The notes beneath the pieces are model-generated. The model was given only the letters and a program-made list of their open reading frames with translations, was not told the origin of the DNA and ran no database searches. A stretch of DNA of 17,439 nucleotides from Clostridium sp. UBA1056 (lineage in GTDB: Bacteria; Bacillota; Clostridia; Clostridiales; Clostridiaceae): contig DCDL01000056.1 of the NCBI GenBank assembly GCA_002316385.1, forward strand, positions 72,157 through 89,595, in the 5' to 3' direction. Numbering within the stretch: position 1 is the first letter of the stretch; each line of letters starts with the position of its first letter. The position numbers were made by a program, and so were the translations under genes. Positions 6,902-14,668 of the stretch are shown here, piece after piece.

Positions 6902-9900
6902 TTATTTTAAACTTACTAGTAATTGTCCTGTTTTTACTTGTTGTCCTTCTGAAACAAGGATAGAGTCAATAGTACCATTCATAGGAGCCACTATATTAGT
7001 TTCCATCTTCATAGCTTCTATTGTCAGTAAGCTATCTCCCTCTTTAACTTGTTGTCCTTTTTCTACTAAGACTTTAATTATAGTTCCAGGAATACTTGCT
7101 CCAATTTCTAGCTTATCTTCAGCATTAGCCATCTTTATAGAGCTATCTTTACCATTACTCTTTAAAGCACTTGCTGTTTTATCTTTTATCTTAATTTCTC
7201 TTCTATTTCCATTAATCTCAAAGGCTAGAGTTCTATAGCCCTCTGAATCTAATTTACCTATTTCTATAAATTGAACTATAAGTGTCTTTCCTTCTGCAAC
7301 TTCAACTTCACAGGTTTCCCCCTCTGCAAGTCCATGGAAGAATACATCACTACCCATACGGCTTACATCACCATACTCTAAAACAAATTTTAAGAAGTCT
7401 TCAAATACTTCAGGATATAAAGCATAACTAATAACATCCTTCTTAGATGGAGTATATTTATATTTATCCTTTAAATATTCTTCAATTTTATTAAAGTCTT
7501 CTGGTGGTAATAACTCTCCTGGTCTACCAGTTATAGCCTTTTCACCCTTTAAAATTATTTTTTGTAGTTCCTCTGGGAATCCACCTTCTGGTTGACCCAT
7601 CATTCCTTTGAAATAAGATACTGCTGAATCTGGGAAAGCCATATTTCTTCCTTTTTCACATATATTTTCAGAAGTTAACCCATTTTGAACCATGAAAATA
7701 GCCATGTCCCCTACCATTTTTGAAGAAGGTGTAACTTTTATTATATCCCCTACCATATTATTTACCTCTTTGTACATAGATTTAACTTCCTCAAATCTAT
7801 GACCAAGTCCAAAACTTTCTACCTGAGGTTTCAAGTTTGAATATTGTCCCCCTGGAATCTCATATTTGTAAATTTCTGCTCTTCCTGACTTAAGTCCTGA
7901 TTCAAACTGTTCATATACTGGTCTTACTGCATCCCAATAATTTGATAACTTTTGAATTTCACTTACATTTATACCAGTATCTCTGTCTGTATTTTCAAGA
8001 GCTGCTACTACAGAGTTTAGAGCTGGTTGACTAGTTAAGCCAGACATACTATTAAAGGTTGTATCTACAATATCTACTCCAGCATCTGCTGCCATAAGCA
8101 CAGTTGCTACACCATTTCCAGTCGTGTCATGGGTATGTAAATGAATAGGTATTGAAATCTCATTTTTTAATGCTTTTATAAGCTTCTTAGCTGCATAAGG
8201 TTTAAGTAATGCAGACATATCCTTTATAGCAAGTATATGAGCTCCCATTTTTTCTATTTCTTTAGCCTTATTTACATAATATTCAAGACTATATTTATCC
8301 CTAGTTACATCTAAAATATCTCCAGTATAGCATAGAGCTACTTCTGCTAATTTTCCACAGTTTAAAACTTCATCTAGAGATGTCTCTATACCCTTTAGCC
8401 AGTTAAGTGAGTCAAAAATCCTAAATATGTCTATACCACTCTTTGAAGATTCTCTTATAAATTCTCTTATTACGTTATCCGGATAATTTTTATATCCTAC
8501 TCCATTAGCTCCTCTTATTAGCATTTGGAACATAACATTAGGAATTCTTTTTCTTAATTCTTCAAGTCTTTCCCATGGAGATTCCTTTAAGAATCTGTAA
8601 GCTGTATCAAAGGTAGCTCCACCCCACATCTCAAGAGAAAATAAATCTCTTCCATAGGCTGAGGTTGCCTTTGCAATGTTAAACATATCTCTACTTCTCA
8701 CTCGTGTAGCCATTAAGGATTGCTGTGCATCTCTCATAGTTGTATCAGTGATTAATAGTTTTTTCTGATTCTTGATCCAATTAACAACACCCTCTGGGCC
8801 TTGTTCATCTAATATTTTCTTTGTACCTTGTATACCTTCTAAAGAGTCTATAACTGGTATAACTGGTACATCAAATTCTTTCTTATTTCCTTTAGTTTCG
8901 TTTACTATTTTTTCTCCAATGATTTTTAAAACCTTATATTCTTCATCAGTTCTAGGCTTTATATCAAATAATTGAGGATTGTCTGCTATGAAATTAGTAT
9001 CACATTCTCCTCTTTTGAAGGTCTCATTATTTAATACATTTATTAAGAAATCTATATTAGTTTTAATTCCAGTAATATTTAACTCCTTAATGGAACGTAT
9101 GGATTTTCTAATTGTATCCTCAAAGGTTCTAGAATATGCTGTTGTCTTTACAAGCAAACTATCATAATAAGGACTAATTACAGCTCCACTAAATCCATTT
9201 CCTCCATCTAATCTTATACCAAATCCTGAACCTGTTCTATATACATCTATTTTCCCTGTATCAGGAGAAAAGTTATTTGAAGGATCTTCTGTAGTTACCC
9301 TACATTGGATTGCAAAACCTCTTGGTTTTACATCCTCCTGTGAAAAGATACCTATTTCCTTAGAATCTAAACTATATCCCTGTGCTATTAAAATTTGACT
9401 TTGAACTATATCTATTCCTGTAGTCATTTCACTAACAGTATGTTCTACTTGTATTCTTGGATTCATCTCAATAAAATAGTGATTACCATGGATATCTACT
9501 AAGAACTCTAAAGTTCCTGCACTTATGTATCCTACAGATTTTGCAATCTTTAATGCATCAGCACATATAACTTGTCTTTTTTCTTCACTTAGTGATACTG
9601 CTGGGCTAAACTCAATAACCTTTTGATGTCTTCTTTGTATTGAGCAATCTCTTTCGTAAAGATGAACTATATTACCATGCTTATCTCCAAGAACTTGAAT
9701 CTCAATATGCTTAGGTCCTTCTAGATATTTTTCTATAAATATATCATCTATTCCAAAGGCTTTCTTAGCCTCGTTTTTAGCACTTTTAAAAGACTCTATA
9801 AGTTCTTCTTCTTTTCTTACTATCCTCATACCTCTTCCACCACCACCGGCAGCAGCCTTTAGCATGATTGGATATCCACATTCTTTTGCAAATTTAATTG

Positions 9901-10345
9901 CTTCAGCCTCTGAAGTAATTGGTTTTTCAACTCCTGGTATTACAGGTACTCCTACTTCTTTTGCTACAATCTTAGATTTTATTTTATCTCCTAACCTATC
10001 CATCATTTCTGATTTAGGTCCTATAAACTCTATACCTGCCTCTTTACACTTTCTAGCAAATTCAGGATTTTCAGATAGGAATCCATAACCTGGATGGATG
10101 GCATCTACATGCTTTTTTAATGCAAGATTAATTATTTCATCAATATTTAGATAAGCATCAACAGGACTTTTATTTTTTCCAATCTGATATGCTTCATGAG
10201 CCTTTGTTCTGAAAAGAGAAAGCTTATCCTCCTCAGAATATATAGCAACAGTTCTTATCCCAAGCTCATGACAAGCTCTAAATATTCTTATTGCAATTTC
10301 TCCTCTATTTGCTACTAATACTCTTTTAAATTTTTTCTTAGTCAT
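6902..10345 (-). CDS. pyc: Pyruvate carboxylase, single-chain
   Basis: This 1147-residue enzyme carries all parts of the single-chain form. The biotin carboxylase domain (about 1-460) has the ATP-grasp glycine loop at 164-173 and EMNPRIQVEHT at 293-303. The carboxyltransferase domain (about 530-800) opens with TDTTMRDAQQS at 533-543 and carries the metal-binding HLHTHDTTGNG motif. The linker/PC_OADA region follows, and a C-terminal biotinyl domain has EAMKMET with the biotinylated Lys at about 1113. It makes oxaloacetate from pyruvate, bicarbonate and ATP, refilling the incomplete TCA branch and feeding aspartate-family synthesis. The full length and intact motifs argue for a functional enzyme. 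The gene is monocistronic, preceded by an unusual GGTGGTG ribosome binding site seven bases from the ATG. Its leader holds a 23-bp tandem repeat. Confidence 0.97.
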   Translation of the reverse strand: MTKKKFKRVLVANRGEIAIRIFRACHELGIRTVAIYSEEDKLSLFRTKAHEAYQIGKNKSPVDAYLNIDEIINLALKKHVDAIHPGYGFLSENPEFARKCKEAGIEFIGPKSEMMDRLGDKIKSKIVAKEVGVPVIPGVEKPITSEAEAIKFAKECGYPIMLKAAAGGGGRGMRIVRKEEELIESFKSAKNEAKKAFGIDDIFIEKYLEGPKHIEIQVLGDKHGNIVHLYERDCSIQRRHQKVIEFSPAVSLSEEKRQVICADALKIAKSVGYISAGTLEFLVDIHGNHYFIEMNPRIQVEHTVSEMTTGIDIVQSQILIAQGYSLDSKEIGIFSQEDVKPRGFAIQCRVTTEDPSNNFSPDTGKIDVYRTGSGFGIRLDGGNGFSGAVISPYYDSLLVKTTAYSRTFEDTIRKSIRSIKELNITGIKTNIDFLINVLNNETFKRGECDTNFIADNPQLFDIKPRTDEEYKVLKIIGEKIVNETKGNKKEFDVPVIPVIDSLEGIQGTKKILDEQGPEGVVNWIKNQKKLLITDTTMRDAQQSLMATRVRSRDMFNIAKATSAYGRDLFSLEMWGGATFDTAYRFLKESPWERLEELRKRIPNVMFQMLIRGANGVGYKNYPDNVIREFIRESSKSGIDIFRIFDSLNWLKGIETSLDEVLNCGKLAEVALCYTGDILDVTRDKYSLEYYVNKAKEIEKMGAHILAIKDMSALLKPYAAKKLIKALKNEISIPIHLHTHDTTGNGVATVLMAADAGVDIVDTTFNSMSGLTSQPALNSVVAALENTDRDTGINVSEIQKLSNYWDAVRPVYEQFESGLKSGRAEIYKYEIPGGQYSNLKPQVESFGLGHRFEEVKSMYKEVNNMVGDIIKVTPSSKMVGDMAIFMVQNGLTSENICEKGRNMAFPDSAVSYFKGMMGQPEGGFPEELQKIILKGEKAITGRPGELLPPEDFNKIEEYLKDKYKYTPSKKDVISYALYPEVFEDFLKFVLEYGDVSRMGSDVFFHGLAEGETCEVEVAEGKTLIVQFIEIGKLDSEGYRTLAFEINGNRREIKIKDKTASALKSNGKDSSIKMANAEDKLEIGASIPGTIIKVLVEKGQQVKEGDSLLTIEAMKMETNIVAPMNGTIDSILVSEGQQVKTGQLLVSLK

Positions 10346-10391
10346 AAAAAAACACCACCATCTTTTATTCTTTTTAAATAAAAACCTTATA

Positions 10392-10437
10392 AGTTTATGT
10401 AAAATATAATCTTTAGTTTATGCAAAATATAATCTTT
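10392..10437. repeat. 23-bp tandem repeat in the pyruvate carboxylase leader
   Basis: Two adjacent 23-bp units, 10392-10414 and 10415-10437, differ at one base (T versus C at unit position 9). They end 47 bp before the ATG of pyc and lie between the candidate -10 boxes and the ribosome binding site. Tandem copies with a period of about two helical turns suggest a repeated protein-binding site or a leader RNA element, but slippage duplication is also possible. No known operator consensus is recognised. Confidence 0.75.
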
Positions 10438-10473
10438 TAACCAAAATAATTGAATTCCAATAACATGTTTTAA

Positions 10474-10505
10474 ATTATATCACACATTTATTATTAAGTA
10501 TAGCA
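10474..10505 (-). promoter_or_regulatory. Candidate extended -10 promoters of pyruvate carboxylase
   Basis: On the minus strand TGATATAAT (10474-10482) and TGCTATACT (10497-10505) both match an extended -10 element (TGnTATAAT). Neither has a convincing -35. The first would give a leader of roughly 120 bases containing the tandem repeat. Confidence 0.45.
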
Positions 10506-10573
10506 TTTTTAAGAAAATAATGTGTACAACTGAATTTATTATTTTTAAAACTTGCAACAAGCTATTTATAAAC

Positions 10574-10622
10574 TAAAAAAGGTGATTTAAAATAGTATTA
10601 GTTACACTATTTCAAATCGCCT
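10574..10622 (-). terminator. Rho-independent terminator of the metallophosphoesterase gene
   Basis: Seventeen-base arms at 10580-10596 and 10606-10622 pair with only two imperfect positions around a 9-base loop. Minus-strand RNA continues into six T. It lies about 100 bp beyond the stop codon. Confidence 0.85.
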
Positions 10623-10719
10623 CTATTCATTAATATACCTTGATTTGCATCATATCAAAATATATAGTTTCATATAAGTATAATTTTATAAAATAAATTA
10701 TTATGAATTAATTTGTTAT

Positions 10720-11649
10720 CTATACTTTATTTGTATTAAAGTAATCTATCAGCTTATTAGGACCTGCTAAGACTTCTCTTCCTATGAATAATGTATTATC
10801 TCGCCTAGTTTTAACCTGCCACTTTACCAAAGTAATGTTACCACTTATAATTTCAATAGCTGTAATACATCTTGGATGGACACAACTACCATCATTAAAA
10901 TATAGATTCTCTCCAACTTTAGGAAATCTAGGTCTATGGGTGTGTCCTGCGATTAACATATGTTTCTCTTTCATTATCCATCTAGTAAGCCTTTTCTCTA
11001 CCTCTTCTTTTTTATCATAATTTCTAGCTGTACTTGTAGGGTCATTTACACCTATATTTTCAAGAGGCCTCCATAAATATCTTACTAAAAATCTCCCTAA
11101 TTTCCAAAACCCATCATTTATAAAATCACCTTGATGTCCATGAATTAACAAAATCTTATCTTCTGTAACTTTATACTTTAAAATTAATCCCTCATGAACC
11201 TTTACTCCTTCAAATAAAGAAATATATTTCTTCTCTCGCTCTCTAAAACATCTATATAAATTATCCTTAACATATTTCTTATTCTTTTTAACCATATCAT
11301 GATTTCCATATATAAAATAAAGCCTATTTTTTTTTAAAAACTTAGAAAAAAGCCTAAAGACATCACTGTGAACATTTATGATTTCTGAAATTTTACTATT
11401 CTCCCAAAGCTCATCTCCATCTCCAAGTTCTATATAAGTATAATCTTCTTTGTAGTAATAACTTAACGCTGCAAAATAAATATTTTGATTCTTTAAAAAA
11501 TTATCAGACCAACTTCCATCTCCTCTATGACAATCACTCATCAATACAAACTTTGAAGAATCATCAAATGAAATTTCTTCTGCGTTTTCAAAGATTCTAG
11601 ATATACGTTTTAATATGTTCATTCCATTACCAACTTCAAACTTTCTCAT
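10720..11649 (-). CDS. Calcineurin-like metallophosphoesterase, LpxH-like
   Basis: This protein has up to 309 residues with a complete two-metal phosphoesterase motif set: DCH (Asp39, His41), GDGDELW with Asp77, GNHD at 115-118, HGH at 170-172 and GHTH at 235-238. The layout resembles UDP-2,3-diacylglucosamine hydrolase-like proteins, but clostridia make no lipid A, so that substrate is unlikely and the real one is unknown. It has no signal peptide or membrane segment and is probably cytoplasmic. The start is uncertain: neither the first ATG (11649) nor an in-frame ATG at 11622 (MNILKR) has a good ribosome binding site. A TATAAT about 12 bases before the first ATG would leave it nearly leaderless, which favours the internal start. 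It is a single-gene unit ended by the hairpin at 10574-10622. Confidence 0.8.
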   Translation of the reverse strand: MRKFEVGNGMNILKRISRIFENAEEISFDDSSKFVLMSDCHRGDGSWSDNFLKNQNIYFAALSYYYKEDYTYIELGDGDELWENSKISEIINVHSDVFRLFSKFLKKNRLYFIYGNHDMVKKNKKYVKDNLYRCFREREKKYISLFEGVKVHEGLILKYKVTEDKILLIHGHQGDFINDGFWKLGRFLVRYLWRPLENIGVNDPTSTARNYDKKEEVEKRLTRWIMKEKHMLIAGHTHRPRFPKVGENLYFNDGSCVHPRCITAIEIISGNITLVKWQVKTRRDNTLFIGREVLAGPNKLIDYFNTNKV

Positions 11650-11753
11650 ATTAACATAGTATTATATAATTAGATTTATGTTAATAATTCTTAAATAGTT
11701 CTATAGTGATTATATATTATTCAACTTCGTTAAAAAGAGTTCAAAGGATAAAT

Positions 11754-11782
11754 AAAAACATAGGGCTTAAATACCCTATGTT
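11754..11782 (-). terminator. Rho-independent terminator of the L,D-transpeptidase gene
   Basis: Perfect nine-base arms AACATAGGG (11757-11765) and CCCTATGTT (11774-11782) enclose an 8-base loop. Minus-strand RNA then has TTTTTATTT. It lies about 80 bp after the stop codon at 11864. Confidence 0.85.
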
Positions 11783-11863
11783 CTTAATTCTATACCTATT
11801 AAACATTATATTAATAATTTAGTATTTCAGAATATATTACATTAAATTTATTATAAATCCTAA

Positions 11864-13270
11864 CTAAAAATAACATATTACTGGTGAACCTTGGTTTATA
11901 TATTCAAATATTGTACTAGCAACATTATAAGGTGTATTTATACATCCATGAGATCCATCTGCTATATAGATTTGTCCTCCAAAATTCGAACGCCAAGTAG
12001 CATCATGAATACCTATATCTTGATTAAAAGGCATCCAGTAACTTACTGGTGCTGCATAATTCTCTCCTCTCAAAATTGCATTTCTTTCTTTATAAGTTAA
12101 ACCATAAGTGCCTGATGGTGTGGCATACTTACTATTTGCAGTTCCACTAACAATAGGACCTTCTACCATTAATACTCCATCTTTATAAAGCCATATATGC
12201 TGAGTTGTTAAATTAATTTCTACATAAGTGTTTCCATAATCATTTGGCCCATAGGATGCAGCTGTTTGAGCATATATAGGCTGCCTTTCTTCACTTTTAC
12301 CTTCTTTTATAGTATTTAATAAAGCTTGTATCTCTTCATTGTAATTAATCCACCATCCATAGTTACCTCCATCAACATTTACTGTTGTACCTAGCGATGT
12401 TTTAAAGCTTCTTGTAGAGCCAAAGGTATCATATTTAGCAGACAGTGAATTTACATATTCTCTTACCTTTACTTCATCAATAACTACTCCAAAATTCTCA
12501 TCAGTATAAAGCCAATTATGAATAGTCTCTCTATTTAATACCTCTACTTGATCACCAATATTGTAGGTAACTGATGAACCTATATACTTATTAAGAATAT
12601 CTTTAGCTTCTACAACTTCCTTTGAATTAGCAGTATATTGTGGATCTTCATAAACCTTAATTTCTTCTAAATTTATTTCCTTATCCCCATTATTAAGAGC
12701 TTCCTGAACTTTGTTATATAGTATATCCTTATTTATCTTATTTCCAAGGACTTCTTCTTTAATTACATATTCAGTATTCTCATATTCTATTTTAGCATTT
12801 TCAGGTTCAATTATATTATCACCATTAAAACAATTCAGACTATCAAATTTGTCTTTTAACAACTCCTCATTGTAAGATACTTCTTTCTTTAATTTATAAT
12901 CATTAGTCTTAAAAACTCCATAAATCCATCCAAAACCACTTTGGCTCTCCTTTAAATCTTCAATTATATCTTCTAGATTATATTTATATTCTATATCTCT
13001 TCCTTTGATACTTTCTTCAACATTACCTCTTTGCTTTAGCTTTAGTATATATGCTTCATTTTCTGCTAATATATCAGTTTCTATATCTTCTGTGGTTTTT
13101 CCAGTAACACTAACTCCATTAATCTTAGAGCCAAAATAAAACCTATCCATAAAATATAGAGATGTGCCCAGATATACAATCAGTAAAGTGATAAGAGAAA
13201 TTATAATGACTATAATTGTTCTTTTTCTTAGATTCACACTTTTTTCTAGTTCTTGCTCTTTAATATCCAT
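11864..13270 (-). CDS. Membrane-anchored L,D-transpeptidase (YkuD domain)
   Basis: This 468-residue protein has a single N-terminal membrane anchor (about 17-40, no obvious signal peptidase site). A long extracellular region follows that resembles the peptidoglycan-binding repeats (PG_binding_4 type) of clostridial L,D-transpeptidases. The YkuD domain (about 340-468) has the catalytic motif SHGCIN, with His441 and Cys443 near the end, and the conserved His422. It would cross-link peptidoglycan through 3-3 bonds between stem peptides, making the wall less dependent on penicillin-binding proteins. Clostridia commonly rely on such links, so this is likely a core wall enzyme. GGGGAGG seven bases before the ATG supports the start. 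It sits beside a peptidoglycan glycosyltransferase gene but is transcribed separately, since a terminator lies between them. Confidence 0.93.
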   Translation of the reverse strand: MDIKEQELEKSVNLRKRTIIVIIISLITLLIVYLGTSLYFMDRFYFGSKINGVSVTGKTTEDIETDILAENEAYILKLKQRGNVEESIKGRDIEYKYNLEDIIEDLKESQSGFGWIYGVFKTNDYKLKKEVSYNEELLKDKFDSLNCFNGDNIIEPENAKIEYENTEYVIKEEVLGNKINKDILYNKVQEALNNGDKEINLEEIKVYEDPQYTANSKEVVEAKDILNKYIGSSVTYNIGDQVEVLNRETIHNWLYTDENFGVVIDEVKVREYVNSLSAKYDTFGSTRSFKTSLGTTVNVDGGNYGWWINYNEEIQALLNTIKEGKSEERQPIYAQTAASYGPNDYGNTYVEINLTTQHIWLYKDGVLMVEGPIVSGTANSKYATPSGTYGLTYKERNAILRGENYAAPVSYWMPFNQDIGIHDATWRSNFGGQIYIADGSHGCINTPYNVASTIFEYINQGSPVICYF

Positions 13271-13409
13271 AATATCCTCCCCTACATAAACAACAATTGC
13301 AAATAAAAAGATTTTCTCATACCTATTTACAATAATATACTATATATAAACATATTTCTATAATTACATATATATTATATAATACCACTTTAATGACACT
13401 TTTAAAGTA

Positions 13410-13450
13410 CAAAAATATAGATTGTACTTATTATTAAAGCACAATCTATA
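13410..13450 (-). terminator. Rho-independent terminator of the glycosyltransferase gene
   Basis: Ten-base perfect arms TATAGATTGT (13416-13425) and ACAATCTATA (13441-13450) extend inward by four pairs including a G-U. Minus-strand RNA continues as TTTTTG. It lies 29 bp after the stop codon at 13479. Confidence 0.8.
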
Positions 13451-13478
13451 AATCTTAATCTATGATTCATGATAACCA

Positions 13479-14225
13479 CTAATTTATAACCTCAGAAGCT
13501 AATATAGATTTATTCAAATTTTCATCTATATCGCCATTACATATCAATTCTACTTCTTCTCTTGAAATAGTATTATTTCTTATCATAGCCATTAATACAA
13601 CCTCGCTTCTTTCCTTAGCTCTCTCATAGTTTTTAGATAGAGCGTAATTCTCTGGAGATTGTGGTAATCCAGCTAACATTATTGATTGAGATAGAGTTAT
13701 TTGGTTTGGAGACGTATTGAAGTATCCACTAGTTGCTTGTTTAATTCCCGAATATCCATCACCATAATATATTACATTTACATACAATTCTAATATCTCT
13801 TCTTTAGAATAGTTCTTTTCTAATTCCCTAACCACAAAAATTTCTGCGACCTTTCTTTGTATCTTTTGCTCATGAGTAAAAAATAAATTCTTAGCTAGTT
13901 GTTGAGTTATTGTGCTTCCACCCATAACTACTCTACCAGCTTCAATATTATTAACAACTGACCTTCCTATAGCTACTATATCTATTCCTCTATGCTCATA
14001 AAATCTATGATCCTCAACGGAGACTATGGCATTTAAAAAATCCTTAGAAATATTATCTATAGTCACATAATCACCATTGTTTCTTATGCTATTAACCTTT
14101 TCTTGTACCCCTATTTCAGAGGTAGCAGACTTATATAAAGAATGTCCATCTTGAAAAATAAAAACTCCAATTACTGTTATCAAAACAATAAATCCTAAAG
14201 TAATTTTACTCAATAACTTTTTCAT
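13479..14225 (-). CDS. mtgA: Monofunctional peptidoglycan glycosyltransferase (GT51)
   Basis: This 248-residue protein has an N-terminal membrane helix (about 6-26) and then a glycosyltransferase family 51 domain, with no penicillin-binding transpeptidase domain. The diagnostic motifs are present: EDHRFYEHRG with catalytic Glu71, GGSTITQQ at 102-109, RKVAEIFVVRELE with the second catalytic Glu128, and KEEILELYVN at 141-150. It would polymerise lipid II into glycan strands at the outer membrane face. The length is close to that of other monofunctional transglycosylases. The start is backed by AGGAGGAG seven bases upstream. It follows, after 65 bp, a 28-codon membrane-peptide ORF and appears to share its promoter. 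A hairpin ends the unit at 13410-13450. Confidence 0.93.
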   Translation of the reverse strand: MKKLLSKITLGFIVLITVIGVFIFQDGHSLYKSATSEIGVQEKVNSIRNNGDYVTIDNISKDFLNAIVSVEDHRFYEHRGIDIVAIGRSVVNNIEAGRVVMGGSTITQQLAKNLFFTHEQKIQRKVAEIFVVRELEKNYSKEEILELYVNVIYYGDGYSGIKQATSGYFNTSPNQITLSQSIMLAGLPQSPENYALSKNYERAKERSEVVLMAMIRNNTISREEVELICNGDIDENLNKSILASEVIN

Positions 14226-14290
14226 TGCAACTCCTCCTCTAATATTTTAAATAGTACTTATTTAATCTTCATATATTGTAATACCTTGAA

Positions 14291-14377
14291 TTATATACTT
14301 AAATTAAACTTTTCTTCATTATAACCAATAAATAATACTAGAAATATAACACTAATTACATCAAAAACTTTTTTCAT
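14291..14377 (-). CDS. 28-residue putative small membrane protein
   Basis: An ORF of 28 codons plus stop encodes a basic start (MKK), a mostly hydrophobic stretch (VFDVISVIFLVLFIGY, about residues 4-19) and a charged tail (NEEKFNLSI). It has a strong ribosome binding site, AAAGGAG, eight bases before the ATG, better than those of several real genes here. This supports translation, although I recognise no family. It lies 65 bp upstream of the glycosyltransferase gene in the same direction with a TATAAT upstream. It may be a small membrane regulator of that enzyme, a leader peptide, or a hydrophobic toxin-like peptide. Only its sequence features are seen. Confidence 0.55.
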   Translation of the reverse strand: MKKVFDVISVIFLVLFIGYNEEKFNLSI

Positions 14378-14409
14378 ACAATCAGCTCCTTTTGTTATCT
14401 TATGAGTTT

Positions 14410-14467
14410 ATTATAATCCTTTTAGTATTTATGCGTTATCGAAATAGCTTACACTTGTCTTACACTT
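14410..14467 (-). promoter_or_regulatory. Promoter of the small ORF/glycosyltransferase unit with 11-bp-spaced direct repeats
   Basis: On the minus strand a TATAAT (14410-14415) lies 32 bp before the small-ORF ATG but has no recognisable -35 (TAACGC at that position). Just upstream are two identical nonamers reading AAGTGTAAG on the minus strand, at 14448-14456 and 14459-14467, spaced exactly 11 bp. Such tandem half-sites one helical turn apart near a poor -35 are the usual target of OmpR/PhoB-family response regulators, so activation by one is inferred, not shown. Confidence 0.5.
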
Positions 14468-14471
14468 TTGT

Positions 14472-14523
14472 AATATAAGTGCTTATTCAACATTTATTTA
14501 GATTAGCTTATTTTACAAAAGCC
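14472..14523. repeat. Dispersed intergenic repeat, copy 2
   Basis: About 45 of 52 aligned positions match 11-61, in the same orientation. It starts five bases beyond the second direct repeat of the glycosyltransferase promoter. As with copy 1, it lies between an operon terminator and the next minus-strand gene. The right end is a small imperfect inverted repeat. Confidence 0.7.
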
Positions 14524-14582
14524 TCTTGGGATTATATACTATTATAGTCACAAAATCTCAGTTTAGAACAATATTTAGAAAT

Positions 14583-14631
14583 AAAAATACTATCAATAAA
14601 GAATTTATAAATTTCCTTTACTGATAGTATT
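14583..14631 (-). terminator. Rho-independent terminator of the glycerate operon
   Basis: Sixteen-base arms 14586-14601 and 14616-14631 have one mismatch, and the loop itself is palindromic (AATTT/AAATT), making a long hairpin. Minus-strand RNA continues with TTTTTATTT. It lies about 40 bp after the permease stop. Confidence 0.85.
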
Positions 14632-14668
14632 ATTTTCATATAATTTATGATGTAGGCTTTTTATTAAT

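Larger units (their letters stand above)
10346..10719. other. 374-bp gap upstream of pyruvate carboxylase
   Basis: From the pyc side outward this contains the ribosome binding site, a 23-bp tandem repeat (10392-10437), two candidate extended -10 boxes for pyc (10474-10482 and 10497-10505), and the terminator of the metallophosphoesterase gene (10574-10622). No additional ORF with a ribosome binding site was found. Confidence 0.6.
14226..14668. other. 443-bp gap between glycosyltransferase and permease genes
   Basis: A densely occupied gap. From the left it contains a 28-codon small ORF (14291-14377), its TATAAT box (14410-14415), two 11-bp-spaced direct repeats (14448-14467), the second copy of the dispersed repeat (14472-14523) and the terminator of the permease operon (14586-14631). 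Confidence 0.7.

Noticed and set aside
10405..10433. Two plus-strand TATAAT sequences inside the pyc leader repeat
   Set aside because: No matching -35 boxes and no gene or terminator with a T tract downstream on the plus strand, so divergent promoters are not supported.
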